Shown: in pieces, positions 56,425 to 64,000 of the stretch
How positions within the stretch are numbered: the first letter of the stretch is position 1
How the letters are laid out: every line of letters starts with the position of its first letter
NCBI GenBank assembly: GCA_003222675.1
Contig: QHWT01000064.1
Coordinates: 87,912 to 151,911, forward strand
Direction: 5' to 3'
DNA length: 64,000 bases
Origin: Acidobacteriota bacterium
GTDB lineage: Bacteria > Acidobacteriota > Vicinamibacteria > Vicinamibacterales > 2-12-FULL-66-21
The notes under the pieces: generated by a model
What the model was told of the DNA's origin: nothing
Databases searched by the model: none
Seen by the model: the letters and a program-made list of their open reading frames with translations, nothing else
Position numbers and translations under genes: made by a program

Positions 56425-57465
56425 TTACCGCAAGCGCGGCGTCCAGTTGGCATCGAAAGCCGTGCCGAGGATGAGCTGCAGGACCGCATCGTAGCTCTCG
56501 ATCCCTTCCGTCACCCGGTTGGCTTTGAGGTAGCGGTCGTAGGTCTCGCGCGCGGCCACGCGGACGATGCGGGAGGTGGCTTCGTAGCGTGCGGCGATGG
56601 CCGCGAGATCCTCGCGTGGGCCGGCTTCGAGCGCCCCGAACGCCGCGCGTCTCTGCGCGGGTGCCAGCGCTCCCGCTGAATGGCCGAAGAGCGCGAGCCA
56701 ACCGCTGTACTGCGCGCGCTCGTTGCCGCGTGCGCAGGCAAGCCACGCGATGAAGTTTGCTTCGGACTCGTCCGCGTAGCCTGCCAGGTGTCCCCATTCA
56801 TGCGACAGCACGAACGGCCGCTCGACGTCCAGCAGGTCCGGCGCCAGCATCACTTCGAGCAGGAACGGATCGGTCATGCCCGCGATGGCCGCGCGCCTGA
56901 AGTACGACCCGAGCAGCGTCCGCTTTGGCGTGCCGGTGACGATCGCCCATTGCGATCCGAGTGCGCGCTGCGCGTCGTGAAATGGCGCGACGAGATTGCG
57001 GTCGTCGGGCGGCACGTGGTGCGCCGCGTCGTGCAGGCGATTGAGCTCGTTGGCGGCACGCATCGCGAGATCCGCCGTCGCCGCAGCCGTCACGCGGGCG
57101 CGATCGAACGCCAGCTTGTCCGCCAGCGGGACGCGACGATAGTTCAACCCCCACATCGCGAGAAACGTCAGGTAAACGATCGATCCGAGCATCGCGACAC
57201 GCCAGATCGCGCGCGCACTGCCGCGTATCCAGCCGGCGCGTTGGACCGACCGCACGATGGCGAACAACCCGGCGGTCACGCCAAGAAGGCACACGAGATC
57301 GAATAGCGACCAGTCGATGGCGTTCGAGGCGGCCGTAACCGACCGCTGCAATCGCGAGTACACGCCTTCGGAGTACCAGCGTTCGATCCACCACGCGGGT
57401 ACCGGCAGCAGCGCCGCCGCCATGGCGGCAAGTATCACGAAGAGGCCGAGCGGGCGGCGGATCAT
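56425..57465 (-). CDS. DUF3810-family membrane zinc-metallopeptidase-like protein
   Basis: A 346-residue protein with three N-terminal membrane helices and a zinc-peptidase-like motif HEWGHLAGYADESEANF near residue 220, as in DUF3810. The HExxH is replaced by HEWGH, which still fits HExxH. ATG 57465 overlaps the stop of the NDH-2 gene (ATGA); the longer frame is read from NDH-2 DNA. Confidence 0.88.
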   Translation of the reverse strand: MIRRPLGLFVILAAMAAALLPVPAWWIERWYSEGVYSRLQRSVTAASNAIDWSLFDLVCLLGVTAGLFAIVRSVQRAGWIRGSARAIWRVAMLGSIVYLTFLAMWGLNYRRVPLADKLAFDRARVTAAATADLAMRAANELNRLHDAAHHVPPDDRNLVAPFHDAQRALGSQWAIVTGTPKRTLLGSYFRRAAIAGMTDPFLLEVMLAPDLLDVERPFVLSHEWGHLAGYADESEANFIAWLACARGNERAQYSGWLALFGHSAGALAPAQRRAAFGALEAGPREDLAAIAARYEATSRIVRVAARETYDRYLKANRVTEGIESYDAVLQLILGTAFDANWTPRLR

Positions 57466-58712
57466 TGCGCGCGCGGTTCCGCACCGGTGATCAGCCGTAT
57501 CGCGCGCTGATAGCTGAAATACGCCCACGCCCACTGCACGAAGACGACAATCCGGTTGCGGAAGCCAATGAGCTTGACGAGGTGGATGAACAACCACGCG
57601 AGCCAGCCGAGAAAACCCTTCAACTGCAGCCAGTGCAGATCCGCGACCGCCGATGCACGCCCGATCGTCGCCATGTTGCCGTAATCGCGGTAGTGAAACG
57701 GACGGAGCGGTTGCCCCTCGATCGCGCGCTGAATGTTGTGAGCGGCGTGTGCCCCCATCTGCATCGCGACCTGCGCGACACCCGGAAGCGGACGTCCGCT
57801 GGCGTCGTTGAGCGACGCGAGGTCGCCGATAACGAACACCTCGGGATGTCCGGGAATCGTGAGATCGGGATTCACCAGCACGCGCCCCGCGCGATCGATG
57901 GGCGCGCCCAGCGTTCTGCCAAGCGGCGACGCCGCAACGCCCGCCGCCCACAGGATGGTGGCCGCGCGCAGCTGCCAGCCCGCCGCCTCGACGAGGCCAG
58001 GCGCGACCCGCGTCACGATCGTGCCGGTGCGCACCTGGACGCCAAGCCGCTCCAGATCGTGCTGCGCCGCCTTGCGGAGCGGTTCAGGGAAACTGGCCAG
58101 CACCGATCCTCCGCCTTCGATCAGCACAATCGTGGCGGAGCCCGGATCGAAATGACGGAAGTCGCGCGCGAGCGACTGCCTGGCGATCTCGGCGAGCGCA
58201 CCGGCGAGCTCGACGCCGGTCGGCCCGGCGCCGACGATCGCAAATGTGAGGAGCGCCTGTCGCTCGACAGGATCCTTCTCGCGCTCCGCGCGCTCGAAGG
58301 CGAGCAGCACGCGCCGTCGAATCTCGAGCGCATCCTCGAGCGTCTTGAGCCCCGGCGCATTCCGCTGCCAGTCGTCGTGCCCGAAGTACGCGTGCGTCGA
58401 TCCGGCAGCCACGATTAAAAACTCGTAGCCGATCTCATCGTCATCGCTGAAGTGAACGACGCGGCGTGACGGGTCGATGCGATCGACGTGTCCGAGGAGC
58501 ACCTCGATATTGGGCTCGCGCCGCAGGATCCACCGGATCGGCGACGCGATGTCGCCGGGCGACAACGCCGCCATGGCGACTTGGTACAAGAGCGGCTGAA
58601 ATACGTGGTGGTTGCGACGATCGATGACGGTCACGTCCACGGGCTGTCGCCGAAACGCGCGCGCGGCGTACAGGCCCCCGAAGCCGCCCCCGACGATGAC
58701 GACATGCGGCAT
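57462..58712 (-). CDS. ndh: Type II NADH dehydrogenase-like flavoprotein (NDH-2)
   Basis: A 416-residue FAD enzyme. The first dinucleotide motif is VIVGGGFGGLYAAR, the second AIVGAGPTGVELAGALAE, and VFVIGDLASLND is the FAD-closing ATG motif. The C-terminal hydrophobic helices (FLGWLAWLFIHLVKLIGF) fix it to the membrane. It passes electrons from NADH to quinone without proton pumping. ATG 58712 is chosen because TACAGT lies 8 nt upstream; a TTG at 58721 is the alternative. Confidence 0.9.
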   Translation of the reverse strand: MPHVVIVGGGFGGLYAARAFRRQPVDVTVIDRRNHHVFQPLLYQVAMAALSPGDIASPIRWILRREPNIEVLLGHVDRIDPSRRVVHFSDDDEIGYEFLIVAAGSTHAYFGHDDWQRNAPGLKTLEDALEIRRRVLLAFERAEREKDPVERQALLTFAIVGAGPTGVELAGALAEIARQSLARDFRHFDPGSATIVLIEGGGSVLASFPEPLRKAAQHDLERLGVQVRTGTIVTRVAPGLVEAAGWQLRAATILWAAGVAASPLGRTLGAPIDRAGRVLVNPDLTIPGHPEVFVIGDLASLNDASGRPLPGVAQVAMQMGAHAAHNIQRAIEGQPLRPFHYRDYGNMATIGRASAVADLHWLQLKGFLGWLAWLFIHLVKLIGFRNRIVVFVQWAWAYFSYQRAIRLITGAEPRAQ

Positions 58713-58760
58713 CCGTCTCAACTGTATGTCATTGGAATGTTGATTGCACTTCAGCTTCGT

Positions 58761-58914
58761 TGCGGGGTGCGGGGCGCGGGGCGCGGGGTGCGGGGCGCGG
58801 GGCGCGGGGCGCGGGGTGCGGGGTGCGGGGCGCAGGGTGCGGGGTGCGGGGTGCGGGGCGCGGGGCGCGGGGCGCGGGGCATTCCTCTGCGTGGCTTCCG
58901 CCTTCAGGCGGAAG
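58761..58914. repeat. GGGGCGC period-7 array and adjoining CTTCCGCC palindrome
   Basis: About 17 copies of GGGGYGC (58761-58880) followed 14 bp later by GTGGCTTCCGCCTTCAGGCGGAAG (58891-58914). A frame through the array reads GARGAG-type low complexity and is not a gene. It lies between divergent genes. Confidence 0.9.
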
Positions 58915-58935
58915 AATTTTCAGCAGGACGAACAA

Positions 58936-59190
58936 ATGGCAACCACGGATCGACTGGTGCGGTGGGGCGGAGCGAAGCTGTCGCGCCGCATGGTGCGGGC
59001 GGCCCCCTGGGTGGGAACGGCGATCGCGTTGGTGACGATTGGCGCCACGATGAAGCGCAAGGGGTTTTTCCGCGGCGCGCTCGATACCGGCCTCAATGCG
59101 ATCCCGTTCGTCGGGGCGACGAAGACCGCGATCGAACTCGCGCGCGGGCGCGATTTCCTCGCAGATCGCCAGGCTATCCCGCGCCGATGA
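58936..59190 (+). CDS. Small conserved-type hypothetical protein
   Basis: An 84-residue protein with one hydrophobic helix (APWVGTAIALVTIGAT) and a C-terminal block (LNAIPFVGATKTAIELARGRDF) that I recall from other small proteins of unknown role. ATG 58936 lies just after the repeat array; the 3' end overlaps the CHAT gene by 17 bp on the opposite strand. Confidence 0.6.
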   Translation: MATTDRLVRWGGAKLSRRMVRAAPWVGTAIALVTIGATMKRKGFFRGALDTGLNAIPFVGATKTAIELARGRDFLADRQAIPRR

Positions 59191-62035
59191 AGCGGAGGCC
59201 GGCCCACGCCGACGGGGCGCGCCCGATTCCGCGCGTGATCGCGATCGCTGCGCCCCAGGCCTCGATCGGTGTGAGGCGGGGGATGTGCGCCAACCAGTCG
59301 TACATCTCGACCATGACATCGGCCTGATCGAATCCGTCCGGCGGCCATCTTCCCAGTACCAGCGACGGCACACCGGCGGCCGCGGCGGCCCAGGCGAGCG
59401 GATCCATCGCGGCGCCGGCGCCCGCCGCGCCAAACGACCCAGCGTCCGGCAGCACCATCAGCTGCGCATGGCCGGCGCTCGCGAACCATTCGCGCACTTC
59501 CCACCGGCCGTCTGTCGAGGGCCTCGACTCGCCGTCGGCGAGCAGCACGGCGGAAAAGAGCGGGCTCGCGGCCGTGACGTGCAGCGGCGCTGCCAGATGA
59601 ATCAGATCCGCGGATTCGACAGCGGCGCGGACCACCGCTTCCGTCGCGTCACGGCCCGAGGAGGTGCGCGCGCGCGATTCATAGATCCCGGCGAACGTGC
59701 GCGTCTCGTCGATGGCATTCGCGGCATCGGGCGGGGTCCACCCCGGCAGCGTCAATTCGAGGCGGGCGCGGCGCGCTGGCGATAATTCCGGACCCGCGAC
59801 CGCGGCAAACGCGCCCGATTCAGCTGGTGAGAGAGCGGCCTGCTGAATCCACGTGGCGAACGATGTCGCATAGGTGACGCTCGCAAATGCCGCGAGGTCC
59901 GAGCCGGCGACCGTGAGCGCCTCGAACGGCACCTTCCACAGGAGATCATCGGGAAGCACCACGATCCGATCGCGATCCGCGAGACGATTGGAAACCGGCG
60001 CGAGCACTGCGGCCGCGAGCGGCGCCGATCGCGCGGTCCACTCGTCCACGTCACGAAGCGCGGCGGGCTCCAGCGCTTTGGCGAGGGAAGCGGCGAACTC
60101 GCGGCGCTTGAACGGCACAATCGTGGACGATACGTCGACGCCCGTGTCGGTGCGGCTGATTGCGAGGATCAAAAGGCGATCCAGAGATGCGATGTACTCG
60201 AGGGCGATCGCGTGCGCGTCGGGCAGCAGCCCTCGGACGTCTTCCGCGCGCGGCGCAGGATCGAGGCCGCGCCACCGCCGCAGCGCAGGCAGACGCGCGT
60301 AGACGGCGGCCTGCTGCTCCCGTCGCGCGGATGTGAGCGAGGCACGCTGTCGCTCGAGGCGTGCGAGCCGCGCCGGATCCGGCTTCGGCATCGCGCGCTC
60401 CGCGCGAACCTGCGCCCGGGCGGAAATGAGATCACGCGCCGCCTGCTGTTCCGCCTGCTGTTCTTCCGCCGTCATTCCGCGGAAGATGTCGCGCTCCGCG
60501 GCGGCCAGCGCGAGCCGCCGCAGGTGGGCGCGCCGCTGCTCCTCAGCGGCGAGGGCGCCGGCGGCGTCGCCGCGTGCGGCGAGTGTGAATGCGAGGCCGG
60601 CCCACGCGCTGTCGCTCTCGTCGAGCTCGGCGCGGACATCCGCGCTGAGCGGCGCCTCGACGGCAAGCCGCTCGATCGACACCATCGCCTCGTTGAATGC
60701 ACGCTGCGCCTCGTCCAGCCGCGAGAGAGCGTCAAGCGATTCCCCTTCCCGCACCGCCCCACGCCATTGCAGATCGTCGCTTCGCGCCTTTTCGGCGAGG
60801 CGCCGGACGCGGCGGGCGCTCTCGAGGGCCGACTTGGAATCTCCCGCAGCCGACTGCGCGAGCGACAGCCCCAGCCAGGCGCGAGCCGAGTCCTCGGCGC
60901 GTCCGGCGCGATCGAACGCGTCGATGGCCGTTCGATATGCCGACATCGCTTCGCTGAACTTCTCGCGCGCCGCCTGGCTGAACCCCAAGCCCACCCATGC
61001 ACGGGCGACCTCCTCCGGCTGCCTGACCTGTTCGAATCGCGCACGGCTCTCCGAGTACGCGTCGAATGCCGCGTCGAACTGGCCGGCGACGAGTTCGGTC
61101 AAGCCAAGGTTGCTCAGAAGGCGTCCGGCGGCGGCCATATCTCCGGTTGCGTCGGCCAGACGGCGCGCTTCCTGGAACGACGCCCGAGCCTGGTCGACGT
61201 TGCGAAGCCGATAGTGCAGCTCGCCGATGCTCTCGAGCGCGCTCGCAACGTTTCCGCGGACGCTTCTGGAGCGCGCATCCGCAAGCACTTCACCGTACGC
61301 GCCGAGCGCGGACGCGAGATCTCCCTGCGCGGCGAACACCCGTCCGAGCCCGCTGCGCGCGAGCGCCACGCCGTTGAGGTCCGCTGCGGATGTCAGCAGA
61401 CCGATTGCGCGACGATAGTCGTCCGCTGCGGCATCGTAATCCGCCTGCAGATATTGCACGTTGCCGATGCTGACGAGTGTCGACCCGGTTGCGGCGTCAT
61501 TCCTGATCGCCTGGTAGATCGTCAGCGCCTCGCGATAGGACGCCAGCGCAGGCGTGTAGTCGGCGCGTGAGTACGCGACCGTTGCGAGACCGACAATCGA
61601 CGCGGCGGTCGCGTCCCGATCGTCCATCGCGCGCGCGAGCGCGAGGCGTTCCTGGTAGGCCTGCTCCGCCGCGTCGAACTCGTGCAGAAAGTAATGACTG
61701 TTGCCAAGTTCCTGGAGCGTGTCGCTTTCACCACCGCGATCGCCCGCCGCGCGGGCGACGTCGAGCGCGGTCTGGTACAGCTCGAGCGCCGCGCGGAACC
61801 GCTTCGCGAACGCGGCCTGGCTGGCGCGTGCCGCGATGAGATACCTGAGTGCCGTCGTCACGAGCGACGGATTCTCGGCGAGCAGGCGCGCGCGATCTTC
61901 GGCTCGCGCGGCGATGAGCGTTTCGGCGAATTCCGCGATAGCCTGTGCGCGCGACGAGGCCTGCGGCGTCGGTGGACTGGGCGCAACCTGCGCCTGACCG
62001 GCCACCAGGCACAACAGGGTCAACGCACGAATCAT
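59174..62035 (-). CDS. TPR protein with CHAT-like domain lacking the active Cys
   Basis: A 953-residue secreted protein (signal peptide ending near AGQAQ). Residues about 80-500 contain at least ten TPRs (for example YSRADYTPALASYREALTIY). The last about 330 residues have the CHAT caspase-like outline: LIHLAAPLHV holds the first His, but the usual SACETG strand reads VLPDAGSFGAAG, so the catalytic Cys is absent. It may act as a binding or pseudo-peptidase. ATG 62035 overlaps the tonB stop (ATGA). Confidence 0.85.
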   Translation of the reverse strand: MIRALTLLCLVAGQAQVAPSPPTPQASSRAQAIAEFAETLIAARAEDRARLLAENPSLVTTALRYLIAARASQAAFAKRFRAALELYQTALDVARAAGDRGGESDTLQELGNSHYFLHEFDAAEQAYQERLALARAMDDRDATAASIVGLATVAYSRADYTPALASYREALTIYQAIRNDAATGSTLVSIGNVQYLQADYDAAADDYRRAIGLLTSAADLNGVALARSGLGRVFAAQGDLASALGAYGEVLADARSRSVRGNVASALESIGELHYRLRNVDQARASFQEARRLADATGDMAAAGRLLSNLGLTELVAGQFDAAFDAYSESRARFEQVRQPEEVARAWVGLGFSQAAREKFSEAMSAYRTAIDAFDRAGRAEDSARAWLGLSLAQSAAGDSKSALESARRVRRLAEKARSDDLQWRGAVREGESLDALSRLDEAQRAFNEAMVSIERLAVEAPLSADVRAELDESDSAWAGLAFTLAARGDAAGALAAEEQRRAHLRRLALAAAERDIFRGMTAEEQQAEQQAARDLISARAQVRAERAMPKPDPARLARLERQRASLTSARREQQAAVYARLPALRRWRGLDPAPRAEDVRGLLPDAHAIALEYIASLDRLLILAISRTDTGVDVSSTIVPFKRREFAASLAKALEPAALRDVDEWTARSAPLAAAVLAPVSNRLADRDRIVVLPDDLLWKVPFEALTVAGSDLAAFASVTYATSFATWIQQAALSPAESGAFAAVAGPELSPARRARLELTLPGWTPPDAANAIDETRTFAGIYESRARTSSGRDATEAVVRAAVESADLIHLAAPLHVTAASPLFSAVLLADGESRPSTDGRWEVREWFASAGHAQLMVLPDAGSFGAAGAGAAMDPLAWAAAAAGVPSLVLGRWPPDGFDQADVMVEMYDWLAHIPRLTPIEAWGAAIAITRGIGRAPSAWAGLRFIGAG

Positions 62036-62703
62036 TGCTGCAGTTTGAACGTGATCGTAATAGTCATCAACACTTCGACCGGCTGCCCGTGCAGCGTGCT
62101 CGGCGAGTACTGCCACTGGCGCACGGCATCGATCGCCGCCTGGTCGAGCAGCGGCGAAGACTGCGTCACGCGCACGCGGCCGACGCGTCCGCTGCGGTCC
62201 AGCACCGCTTCGAGGATCACGGTGCCTTCCACGCGCGCCGACCGCGCGATGTCGGGATACACGGGGCGCACGTCGACAAGCTTTCTCGGCGCCACGAGCA
62301 ACTCACCCGCGCGGACTGGTCCTGTCGGTCGAGGCGGCGGCGGTGGCTGTGGAAGGTCGATCGATTTCCGAGCGTCGCCAAGCCCACCGGTGTCCATCGG
62401 CGGTCCAGGGATGTCGAACGGATCCGCGATCGCCAGCGGTGCGATAGCGCGGTCGATTTCCGGAACAATAGCCGCCGGCGCAACAGTCGGCGCAACCGAC
62501 CGCGCGGGGCTCGGCGGAACGCGGCTCGTGGCGGTGGACGGCGGCGGTGCGGGAGGCGGCGGTATCGCGGCGGCATGTATGTACGGCGGCAAAGGGGAGG
62601 CCGGGACCGACAGTACAACCGGCGCCGCAAGCGGGACGATGAACAGCAGTACGAGCGCTGCGAGGTGTACCGCGATCGAGACCGGCAGACTTCTCGCGAA
62701 CAT
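62032..62703 (-). CDS. Energy transducer TonB
   Basis: A 223-residue protein with an N-terminal membrane helix (SIAVHLAALVLLFIVPLAA), a long Pro/Ala-rich periplasmic linker (about residues 45-140) and the TonB C-terminal domain (YPDIARSARVEGTVILEAVL...AIDAVRQWQYSP). It couples the proton gradient to outer-membrane receptors. It is followed, with ATGA overlap, by the CHAT/TPR gene, which suggests the latter works in the same envelope system. Confidence 0.9.
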   Translation of the reverse strand: MFARSLPVSIAVHLAALVLLFIVPLAAPVVLSVPASPLPPYIHAAAIPPPPAPPPSTATSRVPPSPARSVAPTVAPAAIVPEIDRAIAPLAIADPFDIPGPPMDTGGLGDARKSIDLPQPPPPPRPTGPVRAGELLVAPRKLVDVRPVYPDIARSARVEGTVILEAVLDRSGRVGRVRVTQSSPLLDQAAIDAVRQWQYSPSTLHGQPVEVLMTITITFKLQQ

Positions 62704-62789
62704 GGGAGAACTCCTCTCCGGAGCGGCCCTTCTCCCATCGTTAGACACCGGGCGCGTGGTGCGGTTCCCCCTGGCGAGTCCTCGGTGCG

Positions 62790-63326
62790 CTAGGGTAGCG
62801 CCCTGCCGACGAGCAGCAGCGGACCGAGGATGAACAAGGAGACGCAGATGTAAATGATGAAGGCGATGAGGCAGACGATGATCGCGCGGCCGATGTTCGA
62901 GTAATCGAGCACCTCGCGCACGGCGATGACTCCAATCACGAGCATCCAGATGCTGATCACGAACGAGATCAGCGGTCCAAGAAACGGGATGATCGCCAGC
63001 ACTTTGAACACGCCGGGCGCCGCCGAAAATCCAATCACCCGGAACGCCTGGCTGAAGTCCGCTTTCGTCGTCGGCTCCGGCATCACCTTGGTGCCGATCA
63101 GGACCACCAGAATCGACCAGATGGCATAGCCGATGAGGGAGACCACCAGCGCCATGAACGCGCCAGTAATGCTCGAACGGAAGATGTTGCCAATCAGCGC
63201 TGCGACGCCGGCGATCACGATGACCGTGACCGCCTGCCCCATTGCGTTGGGATCCGCCTCGATTTCCTGGAACGTCTTCACGTCCGCTTTCATCGCTCCG
63301 ACCATGCGCTCCGTCAGATTCGCCAT
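62790..63326 (-). CDS. YIP1-family membrane protein
   Basis: A 178-residue protein with five membrane helices and the YIP1-type pattern (FQEIEADPNAMGQA head, then VIVIAGVAALIGNIF, FRVIGFSAAPGVFKVL, VISIWMLVIGVIAV). The family is widespread but functionally vague in bacteria. It is 86 nt upstream of tonB on the same strand. Confidence 0.8.
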   Translation of the reverse strand: MANLTERMVGAMKADVKTFQEIEADPNAMGQAVTVIVIAGVAALIGNIFRSSITGAFMALVVSLIGYAIWSILVVLIGTKVMPEPTTKADFSQAFRVIGFSAAPGVFKVLAIIPFLGPLISFVISIWMLVIGVIAVREVLDYSNIGRAIIVCLIAFIIYICVSLFILGPLLLVGRALP

Positions 63327-63459
63327 ACCGTCCTCCTGCCGCCAAGGCTCAGGCCACCGAGGTGCAGCCCGCGGCGGCGTCAGTGTAACTCAGGCTTACG
63401 GCGTTATCTCGTGTAACCGCTGGCATCGCGGTTGCTGCTCGGTGCGCAGGAGGCACCGC

Positions 63460-63717
63460 ATGGATCGTTCTGACGAGCGCAAGGACAACCCCGCCGGTGA
63501 CGTGCTCGGACTCGGCGGCAGCGTCGGCGGCAGCGACACGATTGAACCCCCCGCCCGGACGGTCGACGAAGACCAGCAGCGTCGGCGTAAGCGCATGAGC
63601 GAAGGCGCGGACGAAGTGACGCCGGGCGGGATCGAGAAGAGCGGCGGCGTCCACCATGGCGCCGGCGCGACGGGCATCGACATGGGCGCTGGAGGTGAAG
63701 GCACCGACATCGAGTAG
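63460..63717 (+). CDS. Small Gly-rich hydrophilic protein
   Basis: An 85-residue protein, strongly polar, with LGLGGSVGGSD and GGVHHGAGATGIDMGAGGEGT. AGGAGG at 63449-63454 gives an excellent ribosome site for ATG 63460. No membrane segment or Cys is present. It may be a desiccation- or stress-related disordered protein; that is inference. Confidence 0.7.
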   Translation: MDRSDERKDNPAGDVLGLGGSVGGSDTIEPPARTVDEDQQRRRKRMSEGADEVTPGGIEKSGGVHHGAGATGIDMGAGGEGTDIE

Positions 63718-63795
63718 CGCCGCTCAGCACGAGGTCGGACAGCCCGCGGCCGGTCCTTTGCCTTGTGCGGACTCCGGGTAAGCCGGCCGCGCGGC

Positions 63796-63801
63796 TATAA
63801 T
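63796..63801 (+). promoter_or_regulatory. -10 box (TATAAT) of the molybdopterin oxidoreductase gene
   Basis: A perfect TATAAT ends 6 nt before ATG 63808, implying a leaderless mRNA. The -35 region (about 63773-63778) does not match consensus. Confidence 0.6.
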
Positions 63802-63807
63802 CGCTCC

Positions 63808-64000
63808 ATGCCGCGCACCGCGCCGTCCGACTCATGGGGTCACTCCACGATCCGCACCGCCTGTCCACTGGACTGTCCTGACGCCTGCACACTGGACGTG
63901 ACCGTGGAGAACGGCCGTGTGCTGAAGATCGACGGCGGGGACGCGAACCCGGCGACCCGCCATTTCATCTGCGCCAAGGTGCGCCGCTTCGGCGAGCGCG
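63808..64000 (+). CDS. Molybdopterin oxidoreductase N-terminus, 3' partial
   Basis: The last 193 bp encode MPRTAPSDSWG then ACPLDCPDAC and later FICAKVRRFG, the [4Fe-4S] Cys pattern that opens formate-dehydrogenase/DMSO-reductase-type molybdoenzymes. Continues beyond the window. No Tat signal is visible, so a cytoplasmic enzyme is likely. Confidence 0.85.
   Translation, partial: MPRTAPSDSWGHSTIRTACPLDCPDACTLDVTVENGRVLKIDGGDANPATRHFICAKVRRFGER

Noticed and set aside
58761-58880. CRISPR-like tandem array
   Set aside because: The repeats are contiguous 7-mers with no spacers.
58744-58935. Possible Gly/Arg-rich coding N-terminus for the small protein at 58936
   Set aside because: It is translation of the GGGGCGC array; no ribosome site, and ATG 58936 starts a compact protein.

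Overview
The window is high-GC bacterial DNA with densely packed, often ATGA/GTGA-overlapping genes. It most resembles an Acidobacteriota chromosome, probably Vicinamibacteria. The evidence is a long duplicated-permease protein of the ADOP type paired with a PadR regulator, many secreted peptidases and amidohydrolases, a Ser/Thr kinase with C-terminal TPRs, a reaction-centre-like dihaem cytochrome and an abundance of short palindromic intergenic repeats. The taxonomic call is inference from gene content. No rRNA, tRNA, CRISPR array, transposase or phage gene was seen.

Layout. 1-9.4 kb (+): a translationally coupled run of a PEP-utilising enzyme (5' end outside the window), UbiA-like protein, methyltransferase, PlsC acyltransferase, fatty-acyl-AMP ligase and a carrier protein/thioester reductase/APH-kinase fusion, followed by a CDP-alcohol phosphatidyltransferase. 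Together these could activate a fatty acid, reduce it on a carrier protein and build a polar lipid; an ether-lipid pathway of the ElbD type is the best guess. 9.4-19.3 kb: M28 peptidase, ADOP permease plus PadR with a readable promoter/operator, small proteins, GtrA, a peroxiredoxin and a DPP-IV-like peptidase. 19.6-23.5 kb: RecQ, then a stretch with three gene remnants, pnuC and a selenoprotein W-like gene whose Sec codon (TGA) splits the frame. 23.5-31.9 kb: propeller/phosphoesterase, metallophosphatase, M48 peptidase, galK and amidohydrolase. 32-40 kb: c-type cytochrome, amidase, alpha/beta hydrolase and a spermidine-synthase-like membrane protein. 40-45 kb: a decaying region with an ABC ATPase lacking its H-loop, a 1.2-kb cluster of nested inverted repeats with two extra copies of a neighbouring gene's 3' end, and a BNR/VPS10-type pseudogene with two lesions. 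45-53 kb: stress, respiratory and amino-acid genes. 53-64 kb: kinase/TPR signalling, NDH-2, a CHAT-like/TPR protein, TonB, a YIP1-family protein and the start of a molybdopterin oxidoreductase.

The unifying oddity is repeat biology. At least four palindromic (REP-like) families and several period-7/8 microrepeats occupy the gaps, and in several places run into coding sequence: in the linker of the reductase-kinase fusion, the C-termini of GtrA and the DPP-IV-like peptidase, the signal peptide of a cytochrome c peroxidase, and the ends of truncated gene remnants.
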